In this document: positions 7,817-16,512 of the stretch, piece after piece
Position numbering within the stretch: the first letter of the stretch is position 1
How the letters are laid out: each line of letters opens with the position of its first letter
NCBI GenBank assembly: GCA_910579935.1
Contig: CAJTVQ010000010.1
Span: forward strand, 36,070-100,069
From: an uncultured Lachnospiraceae bacterium
GTDB lineage: Bacteria; Bacillota; Clostridia; Lachnospirales; Lachnospiraceae
Direction of reading: 5' to 3'
DNA length: 64,000 bases
Made by a program: the position numbers and the translations under genes
Notes under the pieces: model-generated
The model's database searches: none
What the model was told of the DNA's origin: nothing
The model's input: only the letters and a program-made list of their open reading frames with translations

Positions 7817-9778
7817 TTACTTCCTCCCATCCGTCCCCAAAAACGTCTCATCTTTCTGAAATATCTGGAACTTTTTTTGTACAAATTCCGCGGAGATTAC
7901 ATAATGATAAAACTCCACACCCGCCAGTTTCCCCTGAAAAGACTTCTGGTACTCATCCCCGCCCAGCATAATCTTTTCCACAACCTTCAAACCGGGAACA
8001 TGCTCCCTGCTTCCTATCAGCAGTCCGTTAAAATACAACTTCGATATCCCTGTCACCATATCATACGTGGCACATACATAAGACCACTGCCCGGGTAATG
8101 CCTGCCGGCAGAAAATATCATGCCATTCATTCGGCTCCCTGTCGTCTTTAATCCGGAAACAGAAAGTTCCCTGCCCCGTATCGGGAATCAGGCTCAAAAA
8201 ACCATCCGCAAATGTCACATACACTGCACTGGTCCATGCCTGTTCCACATCGGGGTTTACCCAGAAACAAATAGAATAATTATCGCTGTACATGATTTTT
8301 TTCGGAAGAATTACCACGTTTTCTTTTACCCTGCCTCCCGGAAAAGCAAGCGCACGCTGTGAGCGGATCACCCCGCCGGTATAACCAAGATTCTCTCCCA
8401 TATACTGCCCTTCATATTCGTCTTTCCTGTCCCGAAGATGTCCGTCAAAAGAAAACTGCACCGGCATTTTATTTTTCATCAGGAACAGTCTTTTTTCATA
8501 ACGCCTGCAAAAAACAACTTCCTCCACCGGCTCTCCGTAAAAATCACCGGTACCGAACTGTGCCCCGTAATTGGCAAGCATTTCCACCTGCCCCGCATCC
8601 TTAATTTCCTGTGCCATAATATAGCGGTGCAAGTCCCTGCCCAAACTGATGACATTCTTCAGTATACAGACTGCCGCTTCATTTTCCGCCTCTGCCACCG
8701 ACAGTTTTGCATCCAGTTTTAAAACCTGCGAAGGAATATTCTGCAGCACCATAAAAGAAGATGCGGAACCGAAATTATTAATGGCTATCCGTAACCCCAT
8801 ATGTATCAGCGCTTCCACTGCATAATGCAGTCTTTCCTTATTTTCCAAAAAGTCATTTTCATCGATGCACAGCTTGATTTCTTCCGGCGCAATCCGGTAT
8901 TCCTCCAGACATTGCCGGATATGTTCCATTCCGCCTTTCTGCAGTATGTAAAAACCCGATATCTTTACATAAACATCAATATGTTCAAATGACGTATCTT
9001 TCCACTGGCTTTTCCAAAGGCACACCTGCTCGAAAACATAAGCATCTATCTGCGTCACAATTCCATACTGAATGAAAACAGGCATGAATTCCTTTTCCGC
9101 CAGTATTCCCAAACCGGGAAAATTCCAATGCAGAACTACCTCGGCAGCATAGACTTCCGAAGCCTGCAGATGAATGACCGGACGCAGAAGAATCTGCAAT
9201 TCCTCCCGTTCCAATGCCAAAAGCGCCCTGTCCTTGATTGCTTTCTGTTTCTCCACATGCTCCCGGATGCAGTCATAGACAATATAGCTGCCTTTTCCGT
9301 TCTTTTTCACAAAATACATCGCTTCATCGCATTGCTGGAGCATCGGGTTCAGACCGTCCCGTACCCACTGATTGTAAATAACACCGATACTGAAAGACAG
9401 CATTGCCTCAATGCTTTCATCAAACTCCCCACCTTTCAGCCCTTCCTGCAGAACCGGAAGCTGCTGTTCCAGCCAGACAGCACTCTGCTTTCCATCACAG
9501 ATTACCACGAACTCGTCGCCGCCCATACGCACTACAATCTGTTCCTCAAAGGTTTTCCGAATCAGCCGCCCAATGAAGATCAACAGTTCATCCCCCTTGG
9601 AATGTCCGTAAATATCATTGACCAGCTTGAAATTATCCACATCAATATAGATACAGTGAACCATCGTGTCCAGGGGAAGCTGCTCCCATATATCATTCAG
9701 TCCCCTGCGGTTAAAGAGCCCTGTCAGGTAATCCGTATTGATTTCTGTCGTCTTTATCCCAAAAAACATTTTATCCAT
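7817..9778 (-). CDS. GGDEF domain, degenerate EAL domain and C-terminal LamG-like domain protein
   Basis: The 653-residue protein has three parts. Residues 15-165 form a GGDEF diguanylate-cyclase domain with an intact GGDEF motif at 86-90, preceded by TDYLTGLFNRRG and DVDNFKLVND. Residues 185-430 are an EAL phosphodiesterase fold. Its key positions have changed: AEVVLHW (Glu213 kept) replaces EALxRW, VYVKIS replaces VNxS, NNFGSAS replaces DDFGTG, and AQEIKD replaces AEGVET. It is therefore probably a non-catalytic nucleotide-binding or sensory domain. Residues 445-640 are beta-rich and of LamG/concanavalin type (NYSICFWVNP, GQWSYVCATYD, SKLYFNGLLIGS). No signal peptide or membrane segment is visible. 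It is the last gene of the GH51-GH43 operon, 68 bp after GH43. A link between c-di-GMP and arabinan use is inferred. Confidence 0.85.
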   Translation of the reverse strand: MDKMFFGIKTTEINTDYLTGLFNRRGLNDIWEQLPLDTMVHCIYIDVDNFKLVNDIYGHSKGDELLIFIGRLIRKTFEEQIVVRMGGDEFVVICDGKQSAVWLEQQLPVLQEGLKGGEFDESIEAMLSFSIGVIYNQWVRDGLNPMLQQCDEAMYFVKKNGKGSYIVYDCIREHVEKQKAIKDRALLALEREELQILLRPVIHLQASEVYAAEVVLHWNFPGLGILAEKEFMPVFIQYGIVTQIDAYVFEQVCLWKSQWKDTSFEHIDVYVKISGFYILQKGGMEHIRQCLEEYRIAPEEIKLCIDENDFLENKERLHYAVEALIHMGLRIAINNFGSASSFMVLQNIPSQVLKLDAKLSVAEAENEAAVCILKNVISLGRDLHRYIMAQEIKDAGQVEMLANYGAQFGTGDFYGEPVEEVVFCRRYEKRLFLMKNKMPVQFSFDGHLRDRKDEYEGQYMGENLGYTGGVIRSQRALAFPGGRVKENVVILPKKIMYSDNYSICFWVNPDVEQAWTSAVYVTFADGFLSLIPDTGQGTFCFRIKDDREPNEWHDIFCRQALPGQWSYVCATYDMVTGISKLYFNGLLIGSREHVPGLKVVEKIMLGGDEYQKSFQGKLAGVEFYHYVISAEFVQKKFQIFQKDETFLGTDGRK

Positions 9779-9846
9779 AATTCCGCCCGCTTATTTGTAA
9801 TATACCATCCGCAATGTCTGATCATTGTCACCTGCCGGAAAACTTT

Positions 9847-10803
9847 TTACGAAAAACGGAATACCGGATTGCCGTCCTCATCCCATTCCAGCTTCATCAA
9901 CATGGCATGACGGTTCGGATTGTACAGCGGATCCCCCACAATTTCCGTTTCCGTACGGGCATGGAATACCACAATGTCATTGCCCTCCTCATCCACAGTA
10001 AAAGAATTATGCCCCGGTCCGTAAATTCCCTTTTCATAATCGGTCTGCAGAACCGGATAACGTTCCTTCTTCCATACTCTCGGATCCAGCAGATCCGCAT
10101 CCTCACTCACGGACATCATTCCCATGCAGTAATTGATGCCGGTATCACTGGCAGAATAGGTAATAAAGATTTTTCCGTTCCTCTTAATTACCGCAGGACC
10201 TTCATTCACCCAGAATCCATGACGCTCCCAGTCATAATCCGGCGTAGTCAGAAGAACCTGTACCGTCTTCAATTTATTTGCACTTTCCATCTCTGCGATG
10301 TACAGGTTGGAAATCTGTCTGCCTACGCCTGTTTTTTCCGCCCACACATAAAAATATTTTCCCTTATTTTCAAATATCGTGGCATCCAGGGAAAAAGCCT
10401 CAAAGGAAAACTCATCCTCCCCGGCTCGCTGCATTTTACCCAGCTCCACCCATTCGTCCCTTATCGGGTCCTGCCCCTGGCACTCCAGCACATAGGGGCG
10501 GATTTTCCATATATTGTCTGCTTCCCCTGCGGCAAAATACACATACCATTTTCCGAACAAATAATGAAGTTCCGGAGCCCACACATGCTTGCTCATGGGA
10601 CCTGACTCGTGTTTTCTCCATATGACTGTCTCTTCTGCCTCTGCCAGTCCTGCCAGCGTCTCCGACTTACGCAGCACGATGCTGTCATATGCCGGCACGC
10701 TTGCGGTAAAATAATAACTGCCCGAAGCATCTTTTAACACATAAGGATCCGCCCTCTGCGCAATCCAAACCGTATTATATTTTAACTCTCTGTTTTCACT
10801 CAT
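9847..10803 (-). CDS. GH43 family arabinosidase, intracellular
   Basis: The 318-residue protein is a single GH43 propeller without a signal peptide, so it acts in the cytoplasm. The family's catalytic acids appear in order: Asp in QRADPYV near residue 19, Asp in SLDATIF near 138, and Glu in WVNEGPAV near 195. The end, GPGHNSFTVDEEG and VFHARTE, is typical of GH43 alpha-L-arabinofuranosidases. Trimming of imported arabino-oligosaccharides is the likely job; xylosidase activity cannot be excluded. The gene follows the small DUF6171-like gene by 18 bp in the leftward operon led by GH51. Confidence 0.85.
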   Translation of the reverse strand: MSENRELKYNTVWIAQRADPYVLKDASGSYYFTASVPAYDSIVLRKSETLAGLAEAEETVIWRKHESGPMSKHVWAPELHYLFGKWYVYFAAGEADNIWKIRPYVLECQGQDPIRDEWVELGKMQRAGEDEFSFEAFSLDATIFENKGKYFYVWAEKTGVGRQISNLYIAEMESANKLKTVQVLLTTPDYDWERHGFWVNEGPAVIKRNGKIFITYSASDTGINYCMGMMSVSEDADLLDPRVWKKERYPVLQTDYEKGIYGPGHNSFTVDEEGNDIVVFHARTETEIVGDPLYNPNRHAMLMKLEWDEDGNPVFRFS

Positions 10804-10821
10804 CTCGTATCCTCCTGCTCC

Positions 10822-11076
10822 TTACCATTTTTTATGAACTGCGGGACAGTGGTTCTTCTCCACCGCCGCCCGCATTTCCACAAAGCACCCGCATACCCTG
10901 CACATACCGTTCAAAAGACTGTCGCATTCCTTACAGGCTGCCAGCCGCTTTTCATAACTTTCCTCCGGTGTTCTGATATCCTCATCCAAATGCAGAATGT
11001 AGTCATACATATTCCGGTAATATTCCGCATCCGGCATTTCCTTTGCCAGACACCGCCTGCAAAAACGTTCTGCCAT
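10822..11076 (-). CDS. Small cysteine-rich protein, DUF6171-like
   Basis: The protein has 84 residues and about eight cysteines arranged as CRRC near the N-terminus, then CKECDSLLNGMCRVCGC and a final HCP. This suggests zinc or Fe-S binding. Similar short proteins (annotated DUF6171) occur in clostridia without a known role. The start ATG at 11076 directly abuts the stop codon of the GH51 gene and the stop is 18 bp before GH43. It is translated as part of the arabinoside operon, possibly by coupling. Confidence 0.7.
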   Translation of the reverse strand: MAERFCRRCLAKEMPDAEYYRNMYDYILHLDEDIRTPEESYEKRLAACKECDSLLNGMCRVCGCFVEMRAAVEKNHCPAVHKKW

Positions 11077-12582
11077 CTATGCTTTCACTTCCATATGGAT
11101 TACCGCACAGGCAGGAATGGTCAGCCGAATGCTCCCGTTCTCCGACACGACAAAATCTTCAAATGTCTTTTCCTTTATATTTTCCGGTTCTTCAAACGTA
11201 TTATGGGCATCCATCTTTCCTGCCAGAATATCCGCCGTAACCTTTTCCGCCTTCTTCTTCGCAAACAATATCTCTATTTCCTTCGCATCCGTTACAGACA
11301 GGTTTCCTAACGTAATATGGATGTTTCCCGCCGCATCCATGGAAACGGACTCGCTGATATCCGGCACACGGTATTCCTCCACGCCGATTTCTTCCGTCTC
11401 TGCAAAGCTTTCCAAAAGCTGTGCATTCTGATGATACTTATACATATGGAAGATATGGTACGTAGGAGTCAGTATCATCTTCTCCCCTTCCGTCAGGATC
11501 ACGGACTGCAGCACATTGACCATCTGTGCAATATTTGCCATTTTCACACGGTCACAGTGCTTATTGAAAATATTCAGCGTCACACAGGCAACCAGCGCAT
11601 CCCTCATGGTATTCTGCTGATAAAGAAATCCGGGATTGGTTCCGGGTTCCACGTCAAACCAGCAGCCCCACTCATCCACGATCATACCGATTTTCTTTTC
11701 CGGATCGTACTTGTCCATAATATCACCGTGTTTTTTTACCAGTTCTTCCATATACCATGCTTTCTTCATGGTAAGAAACCATTCCTTTTCATCAAACCGT
11801 GTTGCGCTTCCTTTGTTATCCCATCCGCCCGGATGCACATAATAATGCAGCGACAGCCCGTCCATCAGACCGTGCAGTCCCTCCTGCACCTGATCGTGTG
11901 TTGTGGAAAGCACCCGCTCCGTCCAGTGATAATCATCCACATTCGCACCGCAGCAGATTTTTACGATCGGGTTACTGTTGTCATAGTTCCTTACGTAAGT
12001 CTGGTATCTTCTGTATAAATTGCCATAATACTCCGGCGTCATATTTCCGCCGCAGCCCCAGTTCTCGTTGCCCACCCCGAAATAATCGATTTTCCAGGGT
12101 TTCTCCCTGCCGTTCTTCCGGCGCAGGTCTGCCATCGGCGATACGCCGTCAAATGTCATATACTCTACCCATTCCGACATTTCCTGTACCGTACCGCTTC
12201 CTACATTTCCGTTTACGTATGTTTTACAGCCAAGCTGTCCGCACAGCTCCATAAACTCGTGTGTCCCGAAACTATTATCTTCCAATACACCGCCCCAATG
12301 GGTATTTATCATTTTTTTCCGGTTTTCCTTCGGTCCGATACCGTCTTTCCAGTGATACTCGTCCGCAAAACAGCCGCCCGGCCATCTCAGTACCGGAATT
12401 TTCATTTCCTTTAATGCATCCACTACATCTTTACGCATACCGTTCACATTCGGTATCTCCGAATCCTCGCCTACATATAATCCTTCATAAATGCATCTTC
12501 CCAAATGTTCGGCAAAATGACCGTAAATCTCTTCATTAATCTGTCCCAGCTTCTTGTTTTCGTTAATTATTAATTTTGCCAT
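11077..12582 (-). CDS. GH51 alpha-L-arabinofuranosidase (first copy)
   Basis: The start is placed at the ATG at 12582 (MAKLIINENKK), which has AAGGAG nine bases upstream; an in-frame ATG 12 codons earlier lacks such a site. The 501-residue product is a cytoplasmic GH51 retaining enzyme. Family blocks are IYGHFAEHLGRCIYEGLY, PVLRWPGGCFADEYHW, the acid/base Glu in GVGNENWG and the nucleophile Glu in VDEWGCW. A C-terminal beta domain follows. It releases terminal arabinofuranose from oligosaccharides. It heads the leftward operon GH51 - DUF6171-like - GH43 - GGDEF/EAL/LamG and is divergent from the ABC importer. A second GH51 (19566-21077) differs clearly, suggesting different linkage preference. 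Confidence 0.93.
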   Translation of the reverse strand: MAKLIINENKKLGQINEEIYGHFAEHLGRCIYEGLYVGEDSEIPNVNGMRKDVVDALKEMKIPVLRWPGGCFADEYHWKDGIGPKENRKKMINTHWGGVLEDNSFGTHEFMELCGQLGCKTYVNGNVGSGTVQEMSEWVEYMTFDGVSPMADLRRKNGREKPWKIDYFGVGNENWGCGGNMTPEYYGNLYRRYQTYVRNYDNSNPIVKICCGANVDDYHWTERVLSTTHDQVQEGLHGLMDGLSLHYYVHPGGWDNKGSATRFDEKEWFLTMKKAWYMEELVKKHGDIMDKYDPEKKIGMIVDEWGCWFDVEPGTNPGFLYQQNTMRDALVACVTLNIFNKHCDRVKMANIAQMVNVLQSVILTEGEKMILTPTYHIFHMYKYHQNAQLLESFAETEEIGVEEYRVPDISESVSMDAAGNIHITLGNLSVTDAKEIEILFAKKKAEKVTADILAGKMDAHNTFEEPENIKEKTFEDFVVSENGSIRLTIPACAVIHMEVKA

Positions 12583-12624
12583 TCTCTGCTCCTTCCCAAA
12601 TATCTCATAAATATCCATAAATTA

Positions 12625-12651
12625 GTTTAGCTTGAATTAAATTTTATAGTA
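12625..12651. promoter_or_regulatory. Candidate operator of the ArsR-like regulator, site B
   Basis: The block opens GTTTAGCTTGAATTAAATTT and ends TATAGTA. It matches the arabinanase site (7693-7719) at most positions, including TTTAG, AATTAAATT and TATAG. It lies 43-69 bases before the GH51 start, where an operator would act on the leftward operon. Binding by the regulator at 21143-22072 is inferred from site sharing. Confidence 0.45.
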
Positions 12652-12699
12652 TATAATAACCTTTGGCAAGCAAATAAAGTTATAAATTATCAAAAGTAA

Positions 12700-12722
12700 T
12701 TTAGAAAAAAATTTTTTCTAAA
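12700..12722. promoter_or_regulatory. Perfect 23-bp palindrome between divergent operons
   Basis: TTTAGAAAAAA, a central A, then TTTTTTCTAAA form a perfect inverted repeat. It lies between the leftward GH51 operon and the rightward importer operon, 28 bp upstream of a sigma-A -35 box. The half-site TTTAG recurs in the candidate ArsR sites. It may be an operator for either regulator. A terminator role is less likely, as no gene ends nearby. Confidence 0.5.
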
Positions 12723-12749
12723 CTAATTTAATAAAAAACAAAAATACTA

Positions 12750-12778
12750 TTGACAATGCCGGATAAGTATTGTACACT
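12750..12778 (+). promoter_or_regulatory. Sigma-A promoter of the ABC importer operon
   Basis: TTGACA at 12750-12755 is followed by a 17-base spacer and TACACT at 12773-12778. The predicted leader to the start codon at 12969 is about 185 bases. A second weaker -10-like TATAAT stands at 12871-12876 without a good -35 box. Confidence 0.55.
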
Positions 12779-12968
12779 TTTTACAGAAAGAAATGTTCCA
12801 ACTACAAAAATTATACAAATTGACGAATGTAAATTCTTTTATTCACATATTACTTTCCAGTTGGTTTGTATATAATTTTGTATCATACATTTTTTTCTAA
12901 AATATTTGGCAAAACCAAGAACTACTTAGAATCTGCGGATTCAAAAGCAAACAAGGAGGAAAAGAACT

Positions 12969-14381
12969 ATGAAAAAGAAATTAGTAAGCGCGCTTTTAAG
13001 TGTTGCGATGGTTGCTTCTCTCTTACTGACAGGCTGCGGCGGCGGTGATTCTGCAACCACAGGCAGCGAAAGTTCGGCAGGCACGGAAGAAGCGGCAGCA
13101 GGTACGGAAGAAGCGGCTCCGGAAGCAAGCTCCACGGAAACATCCGTAATCGATGCAGGTGCAGGTGAAGGTGCAACGGAACTGGAATACTGGACATTCG
13201 TTGAACTTCACGGACAGCATTTTGAAACAATGCTTAAGCAGTGGAACGAAGCAAATCCTGACAGACAGATCAAATTGAATGTAACCGTTATGCCTTATGA
13301 TGATATGCACAACAAACTTCTGATTGCGGTTCAGACAGGCGAAGGCGCACCGGATATCTCCGATATTGAATTAGGAAGATTCCCTGATTTCCTTGCAGGC
13401 GATGACGTACCGCTGGAAGCGCTGAATGATGTTGTTGAACCTTACATGGGAGACATCGTACAGTCCCGTTTGGAAATCTACAGCAAAGACGGCACCGTAT
13501 ACGGATTCCCTACCCACGTAGGCGCTATGGTTGCTTTCTATAATACAGAGCTTCTTGAGAAAGCAGGCATTGACTACACGACCATTAAGACCTGGGATGA
13601 TTTCAAAGAAGCCGGCATCAAGCTTTATGACGAAACAGGCGTTTACATGTGTACGGCAGATACATCCGCTACATGGCAGGAATCTATTATTTTAGCACAG
13701 GCTAATACAGACTTTGTAGATGCAGACGGAAATCCGCAGGTTAATTCCCAGGCTATGATCGACGGTCTGACCATGTTAAAAGACTTCCAGGATAACAACG
13801 TAATCGCTACAATCGCTGGCGGACAGCCGGATACCGATGAAGCGAGAGGCGAATACAACCTTGAGAAATATGCATGCCAGTTAATGCCCCTTTGGGAAAT
13901 GTCCAGATACACCAACTACATGGATCAGTTTGCAGGCAAGATCGCAATCGCTCCCCTTCCGGTTAAAGACGGCGAGCCTCTGATGTCCGTTGGTGGCGGC
14001 GGTACAGGTACAGTTGTTACCAAAACTGCAAAAGACGTTCAGCTTGCAAAAGACTTCTTAACATTTGCTAAGATTTCTCCGGAAGCTAACATTGAAATCT
14101 GGAACACTTTAGGATTTGACCCCTGCAACATGGATGTTTGGGAAATGAACGATGTAACACACAATCCTGACAACCAGTTTGTAAAATACTTTGTAAACAA
14201 TCCGTTCGACGTACTGAACGAAGTAAAAGGTGATATCAGGACAATTAAGTCTACTTCTGCAACACCTACGATCAACAATATTCTCTGCACCGTTACATTG
14301 AATGCTATCTTCGAAGACGGCCAGGATGTAACAGAAGCTTTGAATGAAGCTCAGGAAATGATTGAGCAGGAATTACAGTAA
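12969..14381 (+). CDS. Carbohydrate ABC transporter substrate-binding lipoprotein
   Basis: The 470-residue protein begins with a lipoprotein signal (MKKKLVSALLSVAMVASLLLTGC, Cys at 23). A Ser/Glu/Ala-rich tether to about residue 60 is followed by a family 1 extracellular solute-binding domain. Typical pieces are ELEYWTFVELHGQ, WNEANPDRQIKLNV, YGFPTHVGAMVAFYNTELLEKAG and TWDDFKEAG. It captures a sugar, most likely arabino-oligosaccharides judging from the neighbours, and hands it to the permeases at 14552-16323. AGGAGG sits ten bases before the ATG. A hairpin after the stop (14421-14460) may hold expression of the permeases below that of this protein. Confidence 0.92.
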   Translation: MKKKLVSALLSVAMVASLLLTGCGGGDSATTGSESSAGTEEAAAGTEEAAPEASSTETSVIDAGAGEGATELEYWTFVELHGQHFETMLKQWNEANPDRQIKLNVTVMPYDDMHNKLLIAVQTGEGAPDISDIELGRFPDFLAGDDVPLEALNDVVEPYMGDIVQSRLEIYSKDGTVYGFPTHVGAMVAFYNTELLEKAGIDYTTIKTWDDFKEAGIKLYDETGVYMCTADTSATWQESIILAQANTDFVDADGNPQVNSQAMIDGLTMLKDFQDNNVIATIAGGQPDTDEARGEYNLEKYACQLMPLWEMSRYTNYMDQFAGKIAIAPLPVKDGEPLMSVGGGGTGTVVTKTAKDVQLAKDFLTFAKISPEANIEIWNTLGFDPCNMDVWEMNDVTHNPDNQFVKYFVNNPFDVLNEVKGDIRTIKSTSATPTINNILCTVTLNAIFEDGQDVTEALNEAQEMIEQELQ

Positions 14382-14420
14382 TCACATACGCAAAATAGCG
14401 TTATGATACGCTGAATAAAT

Positions 14421-14460
14421 AACTGCCATATATATGAAATACCATATATGGCAGTTATTT
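14421..14460 (+). terminator. Attenuating hairpin between binding protein and permeases
   Basis: A perfect 13-bp stem (AACTGCCATATAT with ATATATGGCAGTT) with a 10-base loop is followed by ATTTTA. It lies between the binding-protein and permease genes. Partial termination here would give excess binding protein over permeases, a common arrangement in such operons. Confidence 0.6.
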
Positions 14461-14551
14461 TACCTTATAACAGACTGTGTGTTAAGACACATACATCCAT
14501 AAGCCCGCGCTGCGGACTTGTTATTACCTATGTCGGAAGGAGGAAGATGGT

Positions 14552-15445
14552 ATGCTGAAAAGATTTTTATATTCAAAAAAGGTGGCCCCCTATGTATTCG
14601 TCTTACCCTTTGTGCTCACCTTTTTAATTTTTTGGCTTTACCCGCTGGGAAGCTCATTTACGATGAGTTTTCAGGAAAGAATGATGGGGCAGCAGCCCAA
14701 ATGGATAGGATTTGACAATTATACAAAACTATTAACCGATAAAGTATTCTTAAAAGCTGTTTCTAACAGCGTAATCTACATGGTAGGAACTTTAGTACTG
14801 CTGATTCCGTTCCCGATGCTGTTTGCAGTACTGATCGATAACAAATTTATGTGGGGGCAGAATTTCTTTAAATCGGCATTCTTTCTCCCTTCCCTTACTT
14901 CTGTCGTTGTAGCAGGTACCATTTTCCGCCTGATGTTCGGTGAAATGGAAACTTCCCTGTTCAATCAGGTAATGGCGCTGTTTGGCACCGGACCCCTGAA
15001 GCCTTTGAAATCCGCGGGCTGGTCTATGGCAGCCCTGCTCATCATTGCCTGCTGGCGCTGGACCGGTGTTAATATGCTGTACTTCCTTTCCGGTCTGAAA
15101 GGAATCGACACGGAATATTATGAAGCGGCTTCTATTGACGGTGCAAATGCCTGGCAGAAATTCATCTACATAACGATGCCTTTGTTAAAGCCTACTACTA
15201 TTTATGTACTGACCATCAGTATTTACGCCGGTCTGGCAATGTTTACCGAAAGTCTTATGATGTTCAACGGCAACAACTCGCCAAAGAACATCGGTCTTAC
15301 CATTGTCGGATATCTTTACAGACAGGGTATTGAAAAGAGTAAACTGGGATACGCGGCTACGGTTGGTATTGTACTTCTGATCGTGGCAATGGTTATTAAC
15401 ATCGCACAGCTGATCATGAACGGAACATTTAAGAAGGAGGATTAA
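14552..15445 (+). CDS. Carbohydrate ABC transporter permease, MalF/UgpA-like
   Basis: The 297-residue membrane protein has six predicted helices. Its EAA loop EYYEAASIDGANAWQKF, followed by ITMPLLKPT, contacts the ATPase. Early helices include VFVLPFVLTFLIFWLYP. It is the first of two permease subunits forming the sugar channel with the product at 15448. A strong GGAGGA site precedes the ATG. The stop codon is 2 bp before the next gene, so translation is probably coupled. Confidence 0.93.
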   Translation: MLKRFLYSKKVAPYVFVLPFVLTFLIFWLYPLGSSFTMSFQERMMGQQPKWIGFDNYTKLLTDKVFLKAVSNSVIYMVGTLVLLIPFPMLFAVLIDNKFMWGQNFFKSAFFLPSLTSVVVAGTIFRLMFGEMETSLFNQVMALFGTGPLKPLKSAGWSMAALLIIACWRWTGVNMLYFLSGLKGIDTEYYEAASIDGANAWQKFIYITMPLLKPTTIYVLTISIYAGLAMFTESLMMFNGNNSPKNIGLTIVGYLYRQGIEKSKLGYAATVGIVLLIVAMVINIAQLIMNGTFKKED

Positions 15446-15447
15446 GT

Positions 15448-16323
15448 ATGGGAACAGCTACGACAACTGCAAAAGACCCCGTAGGCGGTAAGACAAAAGT
15501 ATTGATCACCAGAATCCTGCTCCTTATATTTTTCATCATTCTGTTTTTACTGGTTATGCTTCCGTTCTACGCAATTACACTGGCATCCTTTAAGCCCGGT
15601 GCCGACATCATTAAATTCGGCTTAAACCTTGATTTTGACCTTTCCACTATGAGCCTTAAAAACTTTGTATACCTGTTTACAGGAAAACATTCTTATTGGA
15701 TGTGGTTTAAGAACAGTTTGATCCTGCTGTTGGTTCAGGTTGTTACGGTTTTGTTAGTCAGCGCTTTTGTCGCTTATGGCTTTGCCGCTTACGAATTCAG
15801 GTTTAAAAATTTCCTGTTCGTCTGCGTTTTACTGATTATGATGGTACCTTTTGAAATCCTGTTAATGCCCATGTATGTACTGGTAAACGATTTGGGAATG
15901 TACAATTCCTTCTCTGCCATCATCATACCGGGTATGGCAAATGCATCCACCATCTTCTTCTTCCGGCAGTACCTGACCAGTATTCCGAAAGCGCTTCCGG
16001 ATGCGGGACGTGTAGACGGATGTACGGAATATGGGATTTTCTTCCGTATTATCTTGCCGATCATGAAACCTTCCTTCGCGGCAATGGCAATCTTAAACGG
16101 TATGAACAGCTGGAATAACCTGTTGTGGCCCTTCATGGTATTGGGCGACGGCAAGAAATTTACCCTTCCGATCGGTCTGAAAACACTGCTTACCCCTTAC
16201 GGTAACAACTATGACCTGTTGATAGTAGGTTCTTTCTTCGCCATTTTCCCTATCTTCGTATTGTTCCTCTGCTTCCAGAGCTACTTTATCGAAGGTATGA
16301 CTGCCGGAGCAGTAAAAGGTTAA
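15448..16323 (+). CDS. Carbohydrate ABC transporter permease, MalG/UgpE-like
   Basis: The 291-residue protein is the second channel subunit. The N-terminal part has LPFYAITLASFKPGADI, typical of MalG-like permeases. The coupling loop reads ALPDAGRVDGCTEYGIF-RIILPIMKPS: the usual EAARIDGA has become DAGRVDGC, a modest change. No ATP-binding subunit gene follows. The complex presumably uses a shared MsmX-type ATPase encoded elsewhere, as in many Firmicutes sugar importers. A terminator follows at 16367-16407. Confidence 0.93.
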   Translation: MGTATTTAKDPVGGKTKVLITRILLLIFFIILFLLVMLPFYAITLASFKPGADIIKFGLNLDFDLSTMSLKNFVYLFTGKHSYWMWFKNSLILLLVQVVTVLLVSAFVAYGFAAYEFRFKNFLFVCVLLIMMVPFEILLMPMYVLVNDLGMYNSFSAIIIPGMANASTIFFFRQYLTSIPKALPDAGRVDGCTEYGIFFRIILPIMKPSFAAMAILNGMNSWNNLLWPFMVLGDGKKFTLPIGLKTLLTPYGNNYDLLIVGSFFAIFPIFVLFLCFQSYFIEGMTAGAVKG

Positions 16324-16366
16324 GAGAATATTCGCTTTCTTATTAATTGTATAATCCAAAAACGGT

Positions 16367-16407
16367 GCACCGGATATGAACCATACAATATCCGGTGCTT
16401 TCATTTT
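16367..16407 (+). terminator. Intrinsic terminator after the importer operon
   Basis: An 11-bp stem, GCACCGGATAT with ATATCCGGTGC, is followed by TTTCATTTT, 43 bases after the second permease stop. It separates the importer operon from the LacI gene. Confidence 0.65.
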
Positions 16408-16420
16408 CACCGAAATTGTG

Positions 16421-16458
16421 GTAAAACGGTTTACTAAAACGGTTCACTATGCTATAAT
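16421..16458 (+). promoter_or_regulatory. Promoter of the LacI-type regulator with tandem LacI-like operators
   Basis: TATAAT lies at 16453-16458 with TTTACT as -35 box at 16430-16435 (17-base spacer). The segment GTAAAACGGTTTAC (16421-16434) is a near-palindrome centred on CG, as LacI-family operators are. A second copy, TAAAACGGTTCAC, follows at 16435-16447. Both overlap the -35 region, suggesting autoregulation by the adjacent LacI protein. Confidence 0.55.
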
Positions 16459-16512
16459 GCACCATAGAGTTTTTCATCCGGTTATGGAAAAAACGAAAGA
16501 GGGTTATATAGT

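Noticed and set aside
9128..9910. Long plus-strand open frame opposite the GGDEF/EAL gene
   Set aside because: It is antisense to a gene with clear domain matches, has no ribosome site and its product matches no known protein type; a codon-composition shadow. The same applies to 5231-5914, 2502-3050, 10834-11310 and other antisense frames.
12583..12618. Upstream ATG start for the first GH51 gene
   Set aside because: The 12 extra residues are not part of the family N-terminus and the ribosome site fits the ATG at 12582.
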